Part shown: piece by piece, positions 56,343-64,000 of the stretch
Layout of the letters: every line of letters starts with the position of its first letter
How positions within the stretch are numbered: the stretch's first letter is position 1
Assembly: GCA_007115705.1 (NCBI GenBank)
Contig: QXEO01000217.1
Span: forward strand, 868,001 to 932,000
Source: Dactylis glomerata
Taxonomy: Eukaryota > Streptophyta > Magnoliopsida > Poales > Poaceae
Reading direction: 5' to 3'
Length of the DNA stretch: 64,000 nt
Program-made: the position numbers and the translations under genes
The notes under the pieces: model-generated
Databases searched by the model: none
Told to the model about the DNA's origin: nothing
What the model saw: only the letters and a program-made list of their open reading frames with translations

Positions 56343-57600
56343 TGGATGGTTTTACTGATGCAGTGAGCCCGGATAAGTTTACCGGTGTGCAGTTTAAGAG
56401 GTGGCAGTATAAGGATGAGCTTTGGCTGACCACGATGAAAGTGTTCCGGATTAGTAAAGGCAAACCTGAAGAAACTATGTCTGAGGAAGATCAGAAAAAG
56501 TTTGAGGAAGCCAATATTGTCTTTGTGGGATGCATTCTAAGCAGCCTTGCTAACCATTTGTATGATGTGTTTATGCACATAAAAGACGGGAAGGAGCTCT
56601 AGGATGCACTAGACACTAAATTTGATGCAGCAGATGTTGGCAGTGAACTGTACATCATGGAGAGCTTTCATGATTTTAAGATGACAAAGAACCTCCCCGT
56701 GGATCAACAAACTCATGAGATATAGGGCGTTGCCAAAGAGCTCGAACTCCTTAAGTGTGCCTTACCTGACAAGTTTGTGGCGGGTTGCATTATTGCTAAG
56801 TTGTCCCCTTCATGAACTTTGCCAGTTAGATCGATTCTTCAAGTTAACTGGAACCCTACCTCGTTTGCTCAGTTCTTCCGTATCATTGCTACGCTTTCCC
56901 CTCCTCACGGGCGGGCGGTGTGGATCCTGTTTGCTGCTCAGAGCTGGGCGCTCTGGCATATTCGTAATAAAATCGTTATGGAACACTCTTTTCCTAATCA
57001 CCCTGCTGACTGCGTGCTCAAATCTTATATCTTTTTGCAGCAATGACGTCCCCTTCTCAAGGCTAGGGACCGGACGGCGGTGGGGATCCTGGAAGAACTC
57101 CTTCGTAATCTTCATCATGAAACCAGATCTCCTCCAACTCTTTGAGCTGCCCCTTCTGCCGCAGCTGGTTTAGCTGTCTGATGTTTTAGAGAGTTGTTGT
57201 CCTTTCTTGTCTTCTGTGTAAGACTGTTGTTCGCCTTCCGCAAGTGCTGCGTTAGGTCTCTGTGTGGGAGATTCTCTTATTGCTCCTGTGTAATGTCGTG
57301 CTCCTGTTGGCTGTAAACTCTTGGGCTTTATTAATTTAAAGTCGGGCAGCCATGCCTTATTTTCTAAAAACTTTGCCACAACTCTCAAACACAAGAGACG
57401 GGAGATATCAGTTGAACATCTTATAGTGTCCCTTGATGTTGAGGAAAAGGCTCGGGCTAAGGACACTACTGAGAAAGGAGAGGGTCAGGCTAGCGCCAAC
57501 TTTGTGCATAAAGAATAACCCTCTGGAAAGAACAATGGGAACTTCAAGCCCTCCTTCAACAAGCCTGTAAAAAACTACAAACTTCAATAAGAAGAAGCAG
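56343..57600 (+). pseudogene. Copia Gag (UBN2 type), split by a LINE
   Basis: Starts at ATG 56343 (MDGFTDAVSPDKFTGVQFKR). The Gag core contains LWLTTMKVFRISKGKPE, LYIMESFHDFKMTKNLPVD and LPDKFVAGCIIAKL. TAG stops at about 56600 and 56723 and a missing base near 56814 break it. After the LINE it resumes with NFATTLKHKRREISVEHLIV and KARAKDTTEKGEG, then decays. Comparable to the Gag of the large BARE/Angela-like Copia group of Triticeae. Confidence 0.75.
56824..57368 (+). mobile_element. 5'-truncated LINE with 9-bp target duplication
   Basis: Flanked by aactttgcc (56815-56823 and 57369-57377). It contains the C-terminal zinc-binding region that follows a plant LINE RT (WALWHIRNKIVMEHSF, then in another frame LLKARDRTAVGILEELL) and a typical plant LINE tail (ctttattaatttaaagtcgg). 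It ends ttctaaaa with almost no poly-A. Confidence 0.85.
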
Positions 57601-57689
57601 AACCGGGGTGATCTGAATTATTTCACTTCAACTGGCACTGGAATATGCACACCGTTAATATCTACGACGTGACGTCGCCCTAGCAAAGC

Positions 57690-58395
57690 CCCCCCCCCCT
57701 AGGCGCCAAGATAGCCGGCAGCCACCGAAGAAAGGCCATCTAAAACCAGAAAGGCCGATGATGCGATCTGGCTGCGACACCACAGAGAGATCAGAGGGTG
57801 AACCGCAAGACACTCTGAGAGAAGCTTGCTCGAAGCAAGGCCTCCCAAGGGGGCAGCTTTTGGCAAAGGGACGACAACCATCTCTTCAAACTGGAGGATG
57901 AACATCGGGGCACCCTCAACAAGGGAACGGCACCCGGAGGTGATGCTGTCACCGGCATAGGCCAAAGCTGTGGGCAGCTTTCGCCGAGATCCATCCGGAC
58001 CAAAAATTTGGTCTCCGACACAAGGACGCGGAACAGAGAGAGCAGAAATAACCGCCGCACCACTCTATGACCTAGCCCAAGCTAGAGTTATCAGCGAGAT
58101 GAACGCACGAGCTGGCTAGAGGGAAGGCCACAACTGCAAAAGTAGATATGCAACACGAATCATGCCGCCGACCATCCGCCGTAGCCCGAGGTGCTACGGC
58201 CGAAGCTGGCACCACCGTGTTTCACCGCCACTAGGAAGTAGTCCGCCCCCATCGGGTCTCCTCGCGCATGGGGAAGAGAAGATCCACCACCGCCGGCACC
58301 GCGCAGCCTTTGCCTGCGGCCGGGGAGGGGGGTCGATGCGGGAAAGGTAAGGGTTGCCTTGGAGGTGGGGGGGGGGGGGGGGGGTGGTGGACGGG
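57690..58395 (-). other. GC-rich block, possible LINE 5' region
   Basis: Begins with a C14 tract (57683-57701 area) and ends with a G18 tract near 58369. No conserved ORF. It could be the 5' part of a minus-strand LINE whose tail is at 55149, with the Copia fragment inserted between. This is inference only. Confidence 0.3.
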
Positions 58396-58930
58396 AGCGC
58401 TCTCTCCGATTGGTTTATTCTCAACAACTTTGCTATTTTCTTCGCCTATCTCTTCAGCTTGTGGTCTCTTCCAAGTTCTATCCTTAGGTGTAGTCGGATC
58501 ATGCGTTGAGATTGTCTCTTTTTGGAGTAGCTTTTTCCCCAAGAGATTATACCCTGGCCTCAGTGCATCAATTGATGTCCTTACTGCATAGTGTATCGTG
58601 CTCGTCCCAGCTATTACATCTTGGATGGTTGTGATACAAAAATAAACGATAAAGATAGATCAAGCAAAAAATTACATATGTATTATGATAACCTATATAA
58701 AGTGGAATGCTCCATCCTTATTAAACACAAAAAATATTTTAACTTCAAATAAACTAACATAAGGATGAAGCCCCCATTCAAATTCTAGTCGTGGTTTTCT
58801 TGTGATTTAATTCAGGTAGTTCTCAAACATATTTGTGATATTTGATAGAGGGCGCAAATTATAGGTGATGTATACTTTTAGGCATGTATGACTGTGTGAG
58901 AATATCAAAGCAAGTCTAATATTTACTCCT
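58396..58930. other. Paralogous copy 3
   Basis: Aligns with copy 2 at about 48560-49480 and with copy 1 at 4390-4830: gatcatgcgtt, gtgtatc, gatacaaaaataaa, tatgtattatgat, agtggaatgctccatcctta, aattctagtcgtggttttct and gcgcaaattataggtgatgt. It lacks the 48847-49072 insert. Confidence 0.6.
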
Positions 58931-59014
58931 GTTGCTCACAAAGGGGAATTACATGTGGCACCAAATGGCAAAGGTAGAATTGTTCGAACACATAATATCA
59001 TAATCAGAATAGGC

Positions 59015-59140
59015 ATATTTTACAGTACCTTTTACTTCCCACAAGGGGTGAGAAGTATGAATCAAAACCAGCCGTTGATTTACAGGGGCTACGTGGACTT
59101 TAATTCAAAAAATCATTTATTGAAACACAAATTCCACTAA
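59015..59140. other. Segment resembling the left end of the 425-3903 element
   Basis: tacagtaccttttacttccc...gagaagtatgaatc...ccagccgttgat parallels tacggtaccttttactactc...ggagtatgaatt...ggacggctcagat at 432-495. It may be a solo end or a short related element. Confidence 0.35.
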
Positions 59141-59431
59141 ATATCCCGTCAATTTAGCCTAAAATCATGGCAACCAGATCCCGATTTTTGACTCTATATT
59201 CTTCTCTGACTAATACCTTCTAAATTTATGTAACTCCCTATCCATTACTCTTACATCTTTTGAGAAACCTCGACGGAGTTCATGGCCGCCGGCTGGCCCG
59301 GCCGGCCCAGCCGGCCGCGCAATATGACGGCAGAACTCATGGCCAGAGTTCTAGCTAGCATGGCCAATTTAATCAAATAATGGGCGCTGCCAAATTCTAT
59401 TTAGTTTGTTCTTACGAAGTCTCAAGATCCA

Positions 59432-59530
59432 ACAACTCCGGCAGCTTCAATCTAGACGACCACTGCGTCGTGAAGTAGCCAGGCCTGGCAGCGATTCATG
59501 CACTTGTAGCAGGACTTACGAGGCCTTCCG
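59432..59530 (-). pseudogene. Relic of a MATH-gene 3' end
   Basis: The minus-strand translation SCYKCMNRCQAWLLHDAVVV and stop resembles the Cys-containing WLKDAV tail of the 54197-54820 protein. No MATH domain is left upstream. Short and uncertain. Confidence 0.3.
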
Positions 59531-59540
59531 TTTTTAACGG

Positions 59541-59983
59541 GATTTGATTCTTTATTGTTGTAGATGTTTCCGTTTTTGACCCTGAATACATAATACTACT
59601 CTGGTTTTACCGACAAGTATCATTCCTACTACCCAGGTTTTACACACCAGTATGTTTTAAGTCAAGCCGTTAGATCCACAAAAATAAAAAGCCTATATCT
59701 TGTTGAGGGTATCATAAAAGTCCTCATCAGAATAACCGAGTAGCCCGTACAAATCGGCTGCCCTTTTTTATGACGCGAACCCCTTGAATGGGTATTGATT
59801 TCCATTACTTAGCATAAAGGAAAACATTAGAGCACAGAGCAGTCGTTTTTTTAAGCAGAAAAGTAAAGTGCCCACTAATGCTAGCATATATCATAAAAAT
59901 CGGGGGCTCTGCAACAGTAACTTGCATAATCATAATATTTAAAACAAAGGCTAAATGTGAAATGAAGAGTAAATAACTATCTA
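59541..59983. other. Intergenic DNA downstream of the MATH-BTB gene
   Basis: No gene or repeat end supported. Confidence 0.4.
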
Positions 59984-60141
59984 CTCCCTCCGTTTAGAAA
60001 TATAAGATGTTTTAGCTTTATGAAGCTAATGTATCTAGATATATTTTAGTGTATAGATTTGAGTGAACCTATACACTAAAACATGTCTAAATACACTCAC
60101 TTTATAAAACTAAAACATTTTATATTTCAGAACGGAGGGAG
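59984..60141. mobile_element. Stowaway MITE in the 3' flank of the MATH-BTB gene
   Basis: ctccctccgtttagaaatat...atatttcagaacggagggag, TA at 59982-59983 and 60142-60143. The arms pair over most of the 158 bp (agtgtataga/tctatacact-type). It ends 80 bp past the stop codon of the gene, so it may lie in the transcribed 3' region. Confidence 0.9.
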
Positions 60142-60221
60142 TAGCTACTACAGTAGGTGATATCATTGTACTAGACCTGCCTGCAAATGACTAGATTTTT
60201 TTTCCATAAGGAGGTAAATGA

Positions 60222-61364
60222 CTAGATGGTACGACCTAGATCGAGCAACGCTATATTCTTGGCCATGAGTTCGAAGAGGGGCGGGGGGCGACTTTTCTTC
60301 AACTGCTCGAAACCATCGGTTGCGAAGACCGGCACCAGGTTACCAGGAGAGGAGATAAACTGCATGCATGCCTCTTCCAGCACGGGGCAGCCATGCCGCT
60401 CGGCCAACGCTAGGGTGTTAGCCACCGAGGTCATGGAGATGTGCTTGCACAGCGCCTCCTCGCAGATCCGCTTCAGCTCCACGAGCTCATACCTGTCCGC
60501 TGCCACAAGTAGACGCTCCGCCATTGCCGCCGTCTCAAGTAGACGCTTCTCCTCAGGCAGCCTCTCTTTGTAGATGAACTCGATCAGAGTCCTGGCCACT
60601 TCAACATCCATGTCCTCGATCTGTAGCTTAGCTGTGTGCTTGCCGGCTGCAAAGGCGAGCGAGAGCTCCTCCTTGAAGACGGGGGATTCGGTCTCCAGCA
60701 TCCACCGGTGCGCCGCCAGCGTCTCCCCGCCGACCTTGATCTCCACGTCCGCCCTTTGCTTCTGCCAGATTTTCTTTGCTAGGCCATGGCCCAATTCGAA
60801 CGGCGGCGCCGGCGCTTCACCTGACGGTTCCCGCACGGCACCCCACGGGCCGGTGCGCAACCCAAGGTCGACGGTGAGGTCGCACAGGAGAAAAAGACAG
60901 CCGTCCTTGAGAAGCTTCTCCTTTTCCAGATCGTCGTTGGTCATGAAGACCGTCCACCCCCAGTCGTCGCCGCTCGAGAACCGGCGTGGCGGCGAGGTTT
61001 TAGTATGCGACGGGTTCCCGTACTGGTCCAGCACGCTGAACTTGATAGTGGCGGTGACGGCGGCGGAGCCGGTGCAAAAGAAGCTTTCCTTTGCACCGCT
61101 GGTACGCCGGAGGAAGAGCGAGATCGAGCCGCCGGGTCGCTTCGTGCAGCCGTTTGGGTAGCACTCGATCTGCCAGTCATGGCCGCCGACTTCGAACGTG
61201 CTCGATTCGACGGCCACGCGGTTGGCCACCATCTCTCTGACTTGGGTGTAATTCTCGATCTGGAGCACGTGGGACCCGCTCTCCTGCCCCATGGCGACTG
61301 TGGAGGCGGAGAGAAACTCCCGGCCGCCGGTGCGTAGGGCTGATAGTAGATCCGTCGTCGACAT
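60222..61364 (-). CDS. MATH-BTB protein (BPM-type CUL3 ligase adaptor), 380 residues
   Basis: Single exon, start at ATG 61364; an upstream in-frame codon at 61388 is GTG, so it is not used as the start here. MATH domain about residues 32-165 (SHVLQIENYTQVREM, DWQIECYPNGC, DDWGWTVF), which binds substrates. BTB domain about 203-305 (ADVEIKVGGETLAAHRWMLE, SPVFKEELSLAF, LLVAADRYELVELKRICEEA), which dimerises and binds CUL3. A short BACK-like helix region follows to the end (VANTLALAERHGCPVLEEAC). Length is normal for the grass-expanded family. It should work in nucleus/cytosol as substrate adaptor of a CUL3 ubiquitin ligase; substrates cannot be told from sequence. No frameshift or stop. A TATA-like ataaata lies 84 bp upstream. 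Confidence 0.93.
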   Translation of the reverse strand: MSTTDLLSALRTGGREFLSASTVAMGQESGSHVLQIENYTQVREMVANRVAVESSTFEVGGHDWQIECYPNGCTKRPGGSISLFLRRTSGAKESFFCTGSAAVTATIKFSVLDQYGNPSHTKTSPPRRFSSGDDWGWTVFMTNDDLEKEKLLKDGCLFLLCDLTVDLGLRTGPWGAVREPSGEAPAPPFELGHGLAKKIWQKQRADVEIKVGGETLAAHRWMLETESPVFKEELSLAFAAGKHTAKLQIEDMDVEVARTLIEFIYKERLPEEKRLLETAAMAERLLVAADRYELVELKRICEEALCKHISMTSVANTLALAERHGCPVLEEACMQFISSPGNLVPVFATDGFEQLKKSRPPPLFELMAKNIALLDLGRTI

Positions 61365-61447
61365 GATCGATGGATCGGAACGACACACGTACGGATGACG
61401 AACGATCGGTTTTGCTTCCGCGTATCCCGTGGGATGGGAAAACTGAG

Positions 61448-61454
61448 TATTTAT
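61448..61454 (-). promoter_or_regulatory. TATA-like box of the MATH-BTB gene
   Basis: ataaata on the minus strand, 84 bp before the ATG. Confidence 0.4.
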
Positions 61455-61456
61455 CT

Positions 61457-61842
61457 ACTTCTTTCCCGAGGAATTGTAGTTTGCCTCCGTCTACACGTTT
61501 CTTGGACAAGAAGTTGTAAATAGATTTTTATCCAAGAAAAGAAGTTAAAAACTGATTTTTTTTCGAGAAAAGGAAGTTTTAATTAGAAACGTACATATTG
61601 TAGTTTCAAGCCTAATCGCTAACCACTGTTTAAAAAAACATTTTACCGACCTTGATGGATAAATATTGCGGCACTCAGAACTAAGAATCGTACATACTGA
61701 TCATGAACAACAGAACAAATACGAGTTTTCATATTGTTTGGCAAAACAGATTAGGCCGCATAATGCCATTGTTTAAATTCACCGATCACTACTGTGAAAT
61801 AGAAATTGGTAGTGACTGTTTACTTCACACTTCTAACTAATA
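61457..61842. other. Upstream region of the MATH-BTB gene
   Basis: AT-rich promoter-side DNA without other supported features; bounded by a Stowaway MITE. Confidence 0.4.
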
Positions 61843-63053
61843 CTATCTCTGTTTCATAATACAACATTTTTTTCTTTCTTTGTTCCAAAATATAGAGTAA
61901 ATGACCCAAAACTACCACATTTGGTGCTGTGACTGCTGTCGAGTCAGAAAACTATCACTTTTGCGCCGAGTGACAAATAAATACCACTTTTGAGGCAGGT
62001 GTGTGACAAAGAGCACTGATTTTTCAATTTACCGTTGTTAACATGTTTCCTGACCAGATGGGCCCACCTGTCAGTCCGACGTGGCATAATACAGACAAAT
62101 GAAAGGTCTGACAAGGATTTTTGGATGTCTTTGTAACTTCCCGAGGACCCAACTCCTAAATTTTTTTAACCTATTTTTTTATTTTTCCCTCATCTCCTTC
62201 GACGGGCATCTCCTCACTTGGATCCGGCGAGCAAGCAATCGGGCGACCCCCCCCTCCCACCTCCTGTGCGACGCCGGCGTCTTCCCAGCGTGCCTGCCCT
62301 AACCCTACCCCATTCCCAGCGCCTCGGCCCAACCCTAGAGGCCGGCAAGGACATCCGCCGAGTCCTGGCCCTCGCTGATGCCACCTTCCCAAGCAAGGCC
62401 CGGATACCCTAACCACCGGCGCCCTCCTCCTCATCGGCATGGTCGACCGCCGCCAGGTCTTCCACGGCCCTACCACGCTTGGAGGGAGCAGCGTGGAGCT
62501 CATCGTCGTAGGCCCCTGCAGCGTGTCGTCCTCAACAACACCGCCCCGGAGGGCGGAGCAACCAGTGAGGCAGTTGAATGGCCGCGCGTTCCATCTCCGC
62601 CCTGAGTCACAGCTCGATGGCCAGATCCGTAGTTCAACACGACGAGTGTGGGGGAAAATAGAAAGAAATTAAATAAAAAGTAAATTGTAGGGATCATTTT
62701 TTGCAAAATTGGCAGGAAGTAGTGTTAATCTATGCCATGTAGGACTGACAGGTGGTCCCATGTCGTCAGAAAAAGGTTTAGCACCACTATATTGAAAAAT
62801 TAGTGCTCCTTGTCACACACCTGCCTCAAAATTGGTATTTATATGTTACTCGGCGCAAAAGTCGTAGTTTTCTAACTCAACTGTCTGAAATATGGTAGTT
62901 TTGCGTCATTTACTTCAAAATATAAGATGTTTTAGTTGTTTCAGTACGGACTAGAGTTATGGACTAAAATGAGTGAATAGACACACTAAAATGTGTCTGG
63001 ATACATGTTATTCTAAAAACCCTATAAAATCTTATAATTGGGAACTGAGGGAG
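61843..63053. mobile_element. Stowaway MITE split by a Mutator-like element
   Basis: Left arm ctatctctgtttcataatac...ccaaaatata and right arm tcaaaatataagatg...gggaactgagggag are inverted to each other; TA at 61841-61842 and 63054-63055. The insertion is at 61895-62915. Confidence 0.75.
61895..62915. mobile_element. Non-autonomous Mutator-like element with captured GC-rich core
   Basis: Terminal inverted repeats of about 150-170 bp (agtaaatgac(c/g)caaaactacc, tttgcgccgagt, tgaggcaggtgtgtgacaa) lie on both sides. caaaatata duplicates (9 bp) are at 61886-61894 and 62916-62924. The core (62195-62640) is abruptly GC-rich with ccctaaccctac and gccgccaggtcttccacggc, like plant exon/leader sequence, and frames up to 110 residues are not recognised. 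This is the layout of a Pack-MULE. It carries no transposase. Confidence 0.75.
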
Positions 63054-63055
63054 TA

Positions 63056-63785
63056 GAAAACTAAATTAGTTTGCTAAATCATAATATAATTTCGAATAGA
63101 GGTAATAATTGAGAAATAACATGCATTTAGTATGACTATATATGTGTCGTCCCCCATATTTCCGCAAGAGGCGAACAACCTGTTTTCTCCTCTTGCCCAC
63201 TCTCTCATGCCAACCTGTTTGTACAAAAATAAAAGTTGGGCTCACACTTCGCCGCCCTATAGTGAAAATACCGGAAAGGAAAAGCCTAGCCTCTCGGGTC
63301 ACATCTCGGGTGACTCCGAAGGCCCCCCAGCGCCGCCACCCAAGAAATCCCCCTTCGCCGCCCCGTTCACCCCGCCGCCACCGGATGAGGCCGTCTGCGG
63401 ACAGCGGCGGTGGGGTGCCCCCTTTGAAACCTTCCTTTCTTGCCCCAAGTTCATCTTCCTTCGTCGCATGTGAGGCTCTACCATCACAGACTCCAATTTA
63501 ATAGTAAAGATAAAACAAACATGTGAAAAACTAGCACCCCTATGTGGTGTTGAAAAAGAAAAACAGCAAGCCGGAATGAAAGCAAGACATGTTTGGATTT
63601 AAAAGACGACCTAAAGGGTGATTATTTACTTTTGACAAAAAAAAGTGTAAAAAATGGGGAATACAATAGTATATATGCAGATGGTCCGGTTTGATCCGCT
63701 GGACCACTGCACTGAACCTGATTTTTGAAATCGTTAGGGTAGCGGGGCGGTCCAGAAAAAATTAGGTCCATAAAGGGTAATAACC
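63056..63785. other. Flank with a GC-rich patch (63250-63470)
   Basis: Frames of 113 and 119 residues over the patch are Pro/Arg-rich and unrecognised. The rest is AT-rich. No repeat ends supported. Confidence 0.35.
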
Positions 63786-63810
63786 TCTCGTCCCTAGGGC
63801 CGAGCCGCAC

Positions 63811-63957
63811 CTAACAAGTCGTCGCATGAGCAGAGGAAGCCACCGGCCGGCCATTGGGAGGTGCTTCGTACGTGCTCGCAGCCGGAGAGCTCCCAGAACT
63901 CGTCGGAGTGAGTCTCGAATCCCAGTTGGCTTCCCCGCCCTCCTCAATATCTTCCCC
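63811..63957 (-). CDS. Possible N-terminal exon at window edge, unknown
   Basis: From ATG at 63957 a frame of 48 codons plus stop reads MEISGEDIEEGGEANWDSRL..., acidic then Ser/Pro-rich. The frame is also open further upstream to the window edge, so the gene may start outside. Family not recognised. Another frame of the same stretch (SDEFWELSGCEHVRSTSQWP) looks equally protein-like, so the true frame is uncertain. Confidence 0.25.
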   Translation of the reverse strand, partial: GEDIEEGGEANWDSRLTPTSSGSSPAASTYEAPPNGRPVASSAHATTC

Positions 63958-64000
63958 GCTGATCTCCATGTCACCCCCAATCCCCCATCGTTGGAGCAAA

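Larger units (their letters stand above)
55357..57680 (+). mobile_element. Copia fragment with Gag only
   Basis: 55357-56340 reads like an LTR/leader of a Copia element (ttgagccc, aaagttggaagg); I could not define its ends. 56343-56820 and 57378-57590 encode Gag. It is interrupted by a LINE. No pol sequence remains, and no second LTR is visible. Confidence 0.6.

Noticed and set aside
60574..61161. 195-residue plus-strand ORF opposite MATH-BTB
   Set aside because: Antisense shadow of the real gene; no domain.
61364..61388. Upstream extension of the MATH-BTB frame by eight codons
   Set aside because: The first codon is GTG, not ATG; the first ATG at 61364 is the more likely start.

Overview
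The window looks like grass nuclear DNA, most probably from a Triticeae genome (wheat, Aegilops, barley or rye). Evidence: large nested LTR retrotransposons and a CACTA transposon, Stowaway and Tourist MITEs, and low-copy islands with grass-type MATH/MATH-BTB genes. There are no prokaryotic operons, rRNA genes or CRISPR arrays. The species cannot be fixed from sequence alone.

Layout. (1) 1-8140: low-copy flank. It holds paralogous copy 1 of a segmental duplication (1-424 and 3904-4830), split by a candidate gene-fragment-carrying Mutator-like element (425-3903) with a Harbinger-like element inside, followed by several MITEs. (2) 8141-47471: one nested block. A 5.2 kb Copia element with TA...TA LTR ends was entered by a non-coding-type Gypsy element A (9118-39388) and by a 3.8 kb LARD-like element (40724-44552). 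Gypsy A contains two head-to-tail Helitron-like segments (10806-15652), and a CACTA element (20348-39092) sits in its 3' LTR. That CACTA holds a 10.2 kb Athila-type Gypsy element B (23623-33823). Every LTR element and the CACTA is bounded by a matching target-site duplication, so the insertion order can be read directly. (3) 47472-64000: a second low-copy island. It has paralogous copies 2 (48005-49480) and 3 (58396-58930), a MATH-only gene (54197-54820, minus), a full MATH-BTB gene (60222-61364, minus), a Copia gag remnant broken by a truncated LINE, and a Stowaway MITE split by a long-TIR Mutator-like element.

How the parts relate. Gypsy B has a full set of Gag, protease, reverse transcriptase, RNase H and integrase domains in one frame, broken by two in-frame stops. 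Gypsy A lacks all of these. A and B nevertheless share a tRNA-Asp primer site, an identical PPT-core motif and a conserved non-coding 3' module with a predicted hairpin. This suggests A-type elements are mobilised by B-type proteins. The CACTA has lost its transposase catalytic part but keeps its second gene (decayed, with a Ulp1-like tail lacking catalytic residues) and a small ORF that looks like an RNase H1 hybrid-binding (viroplasmin-type) domain plus a C-terminal membrane helix.

The only plausible intact host genes are the MATH-BTB gene and the MATH-only gene. LTR differences quoted are hand counts and should be treated as approximate.
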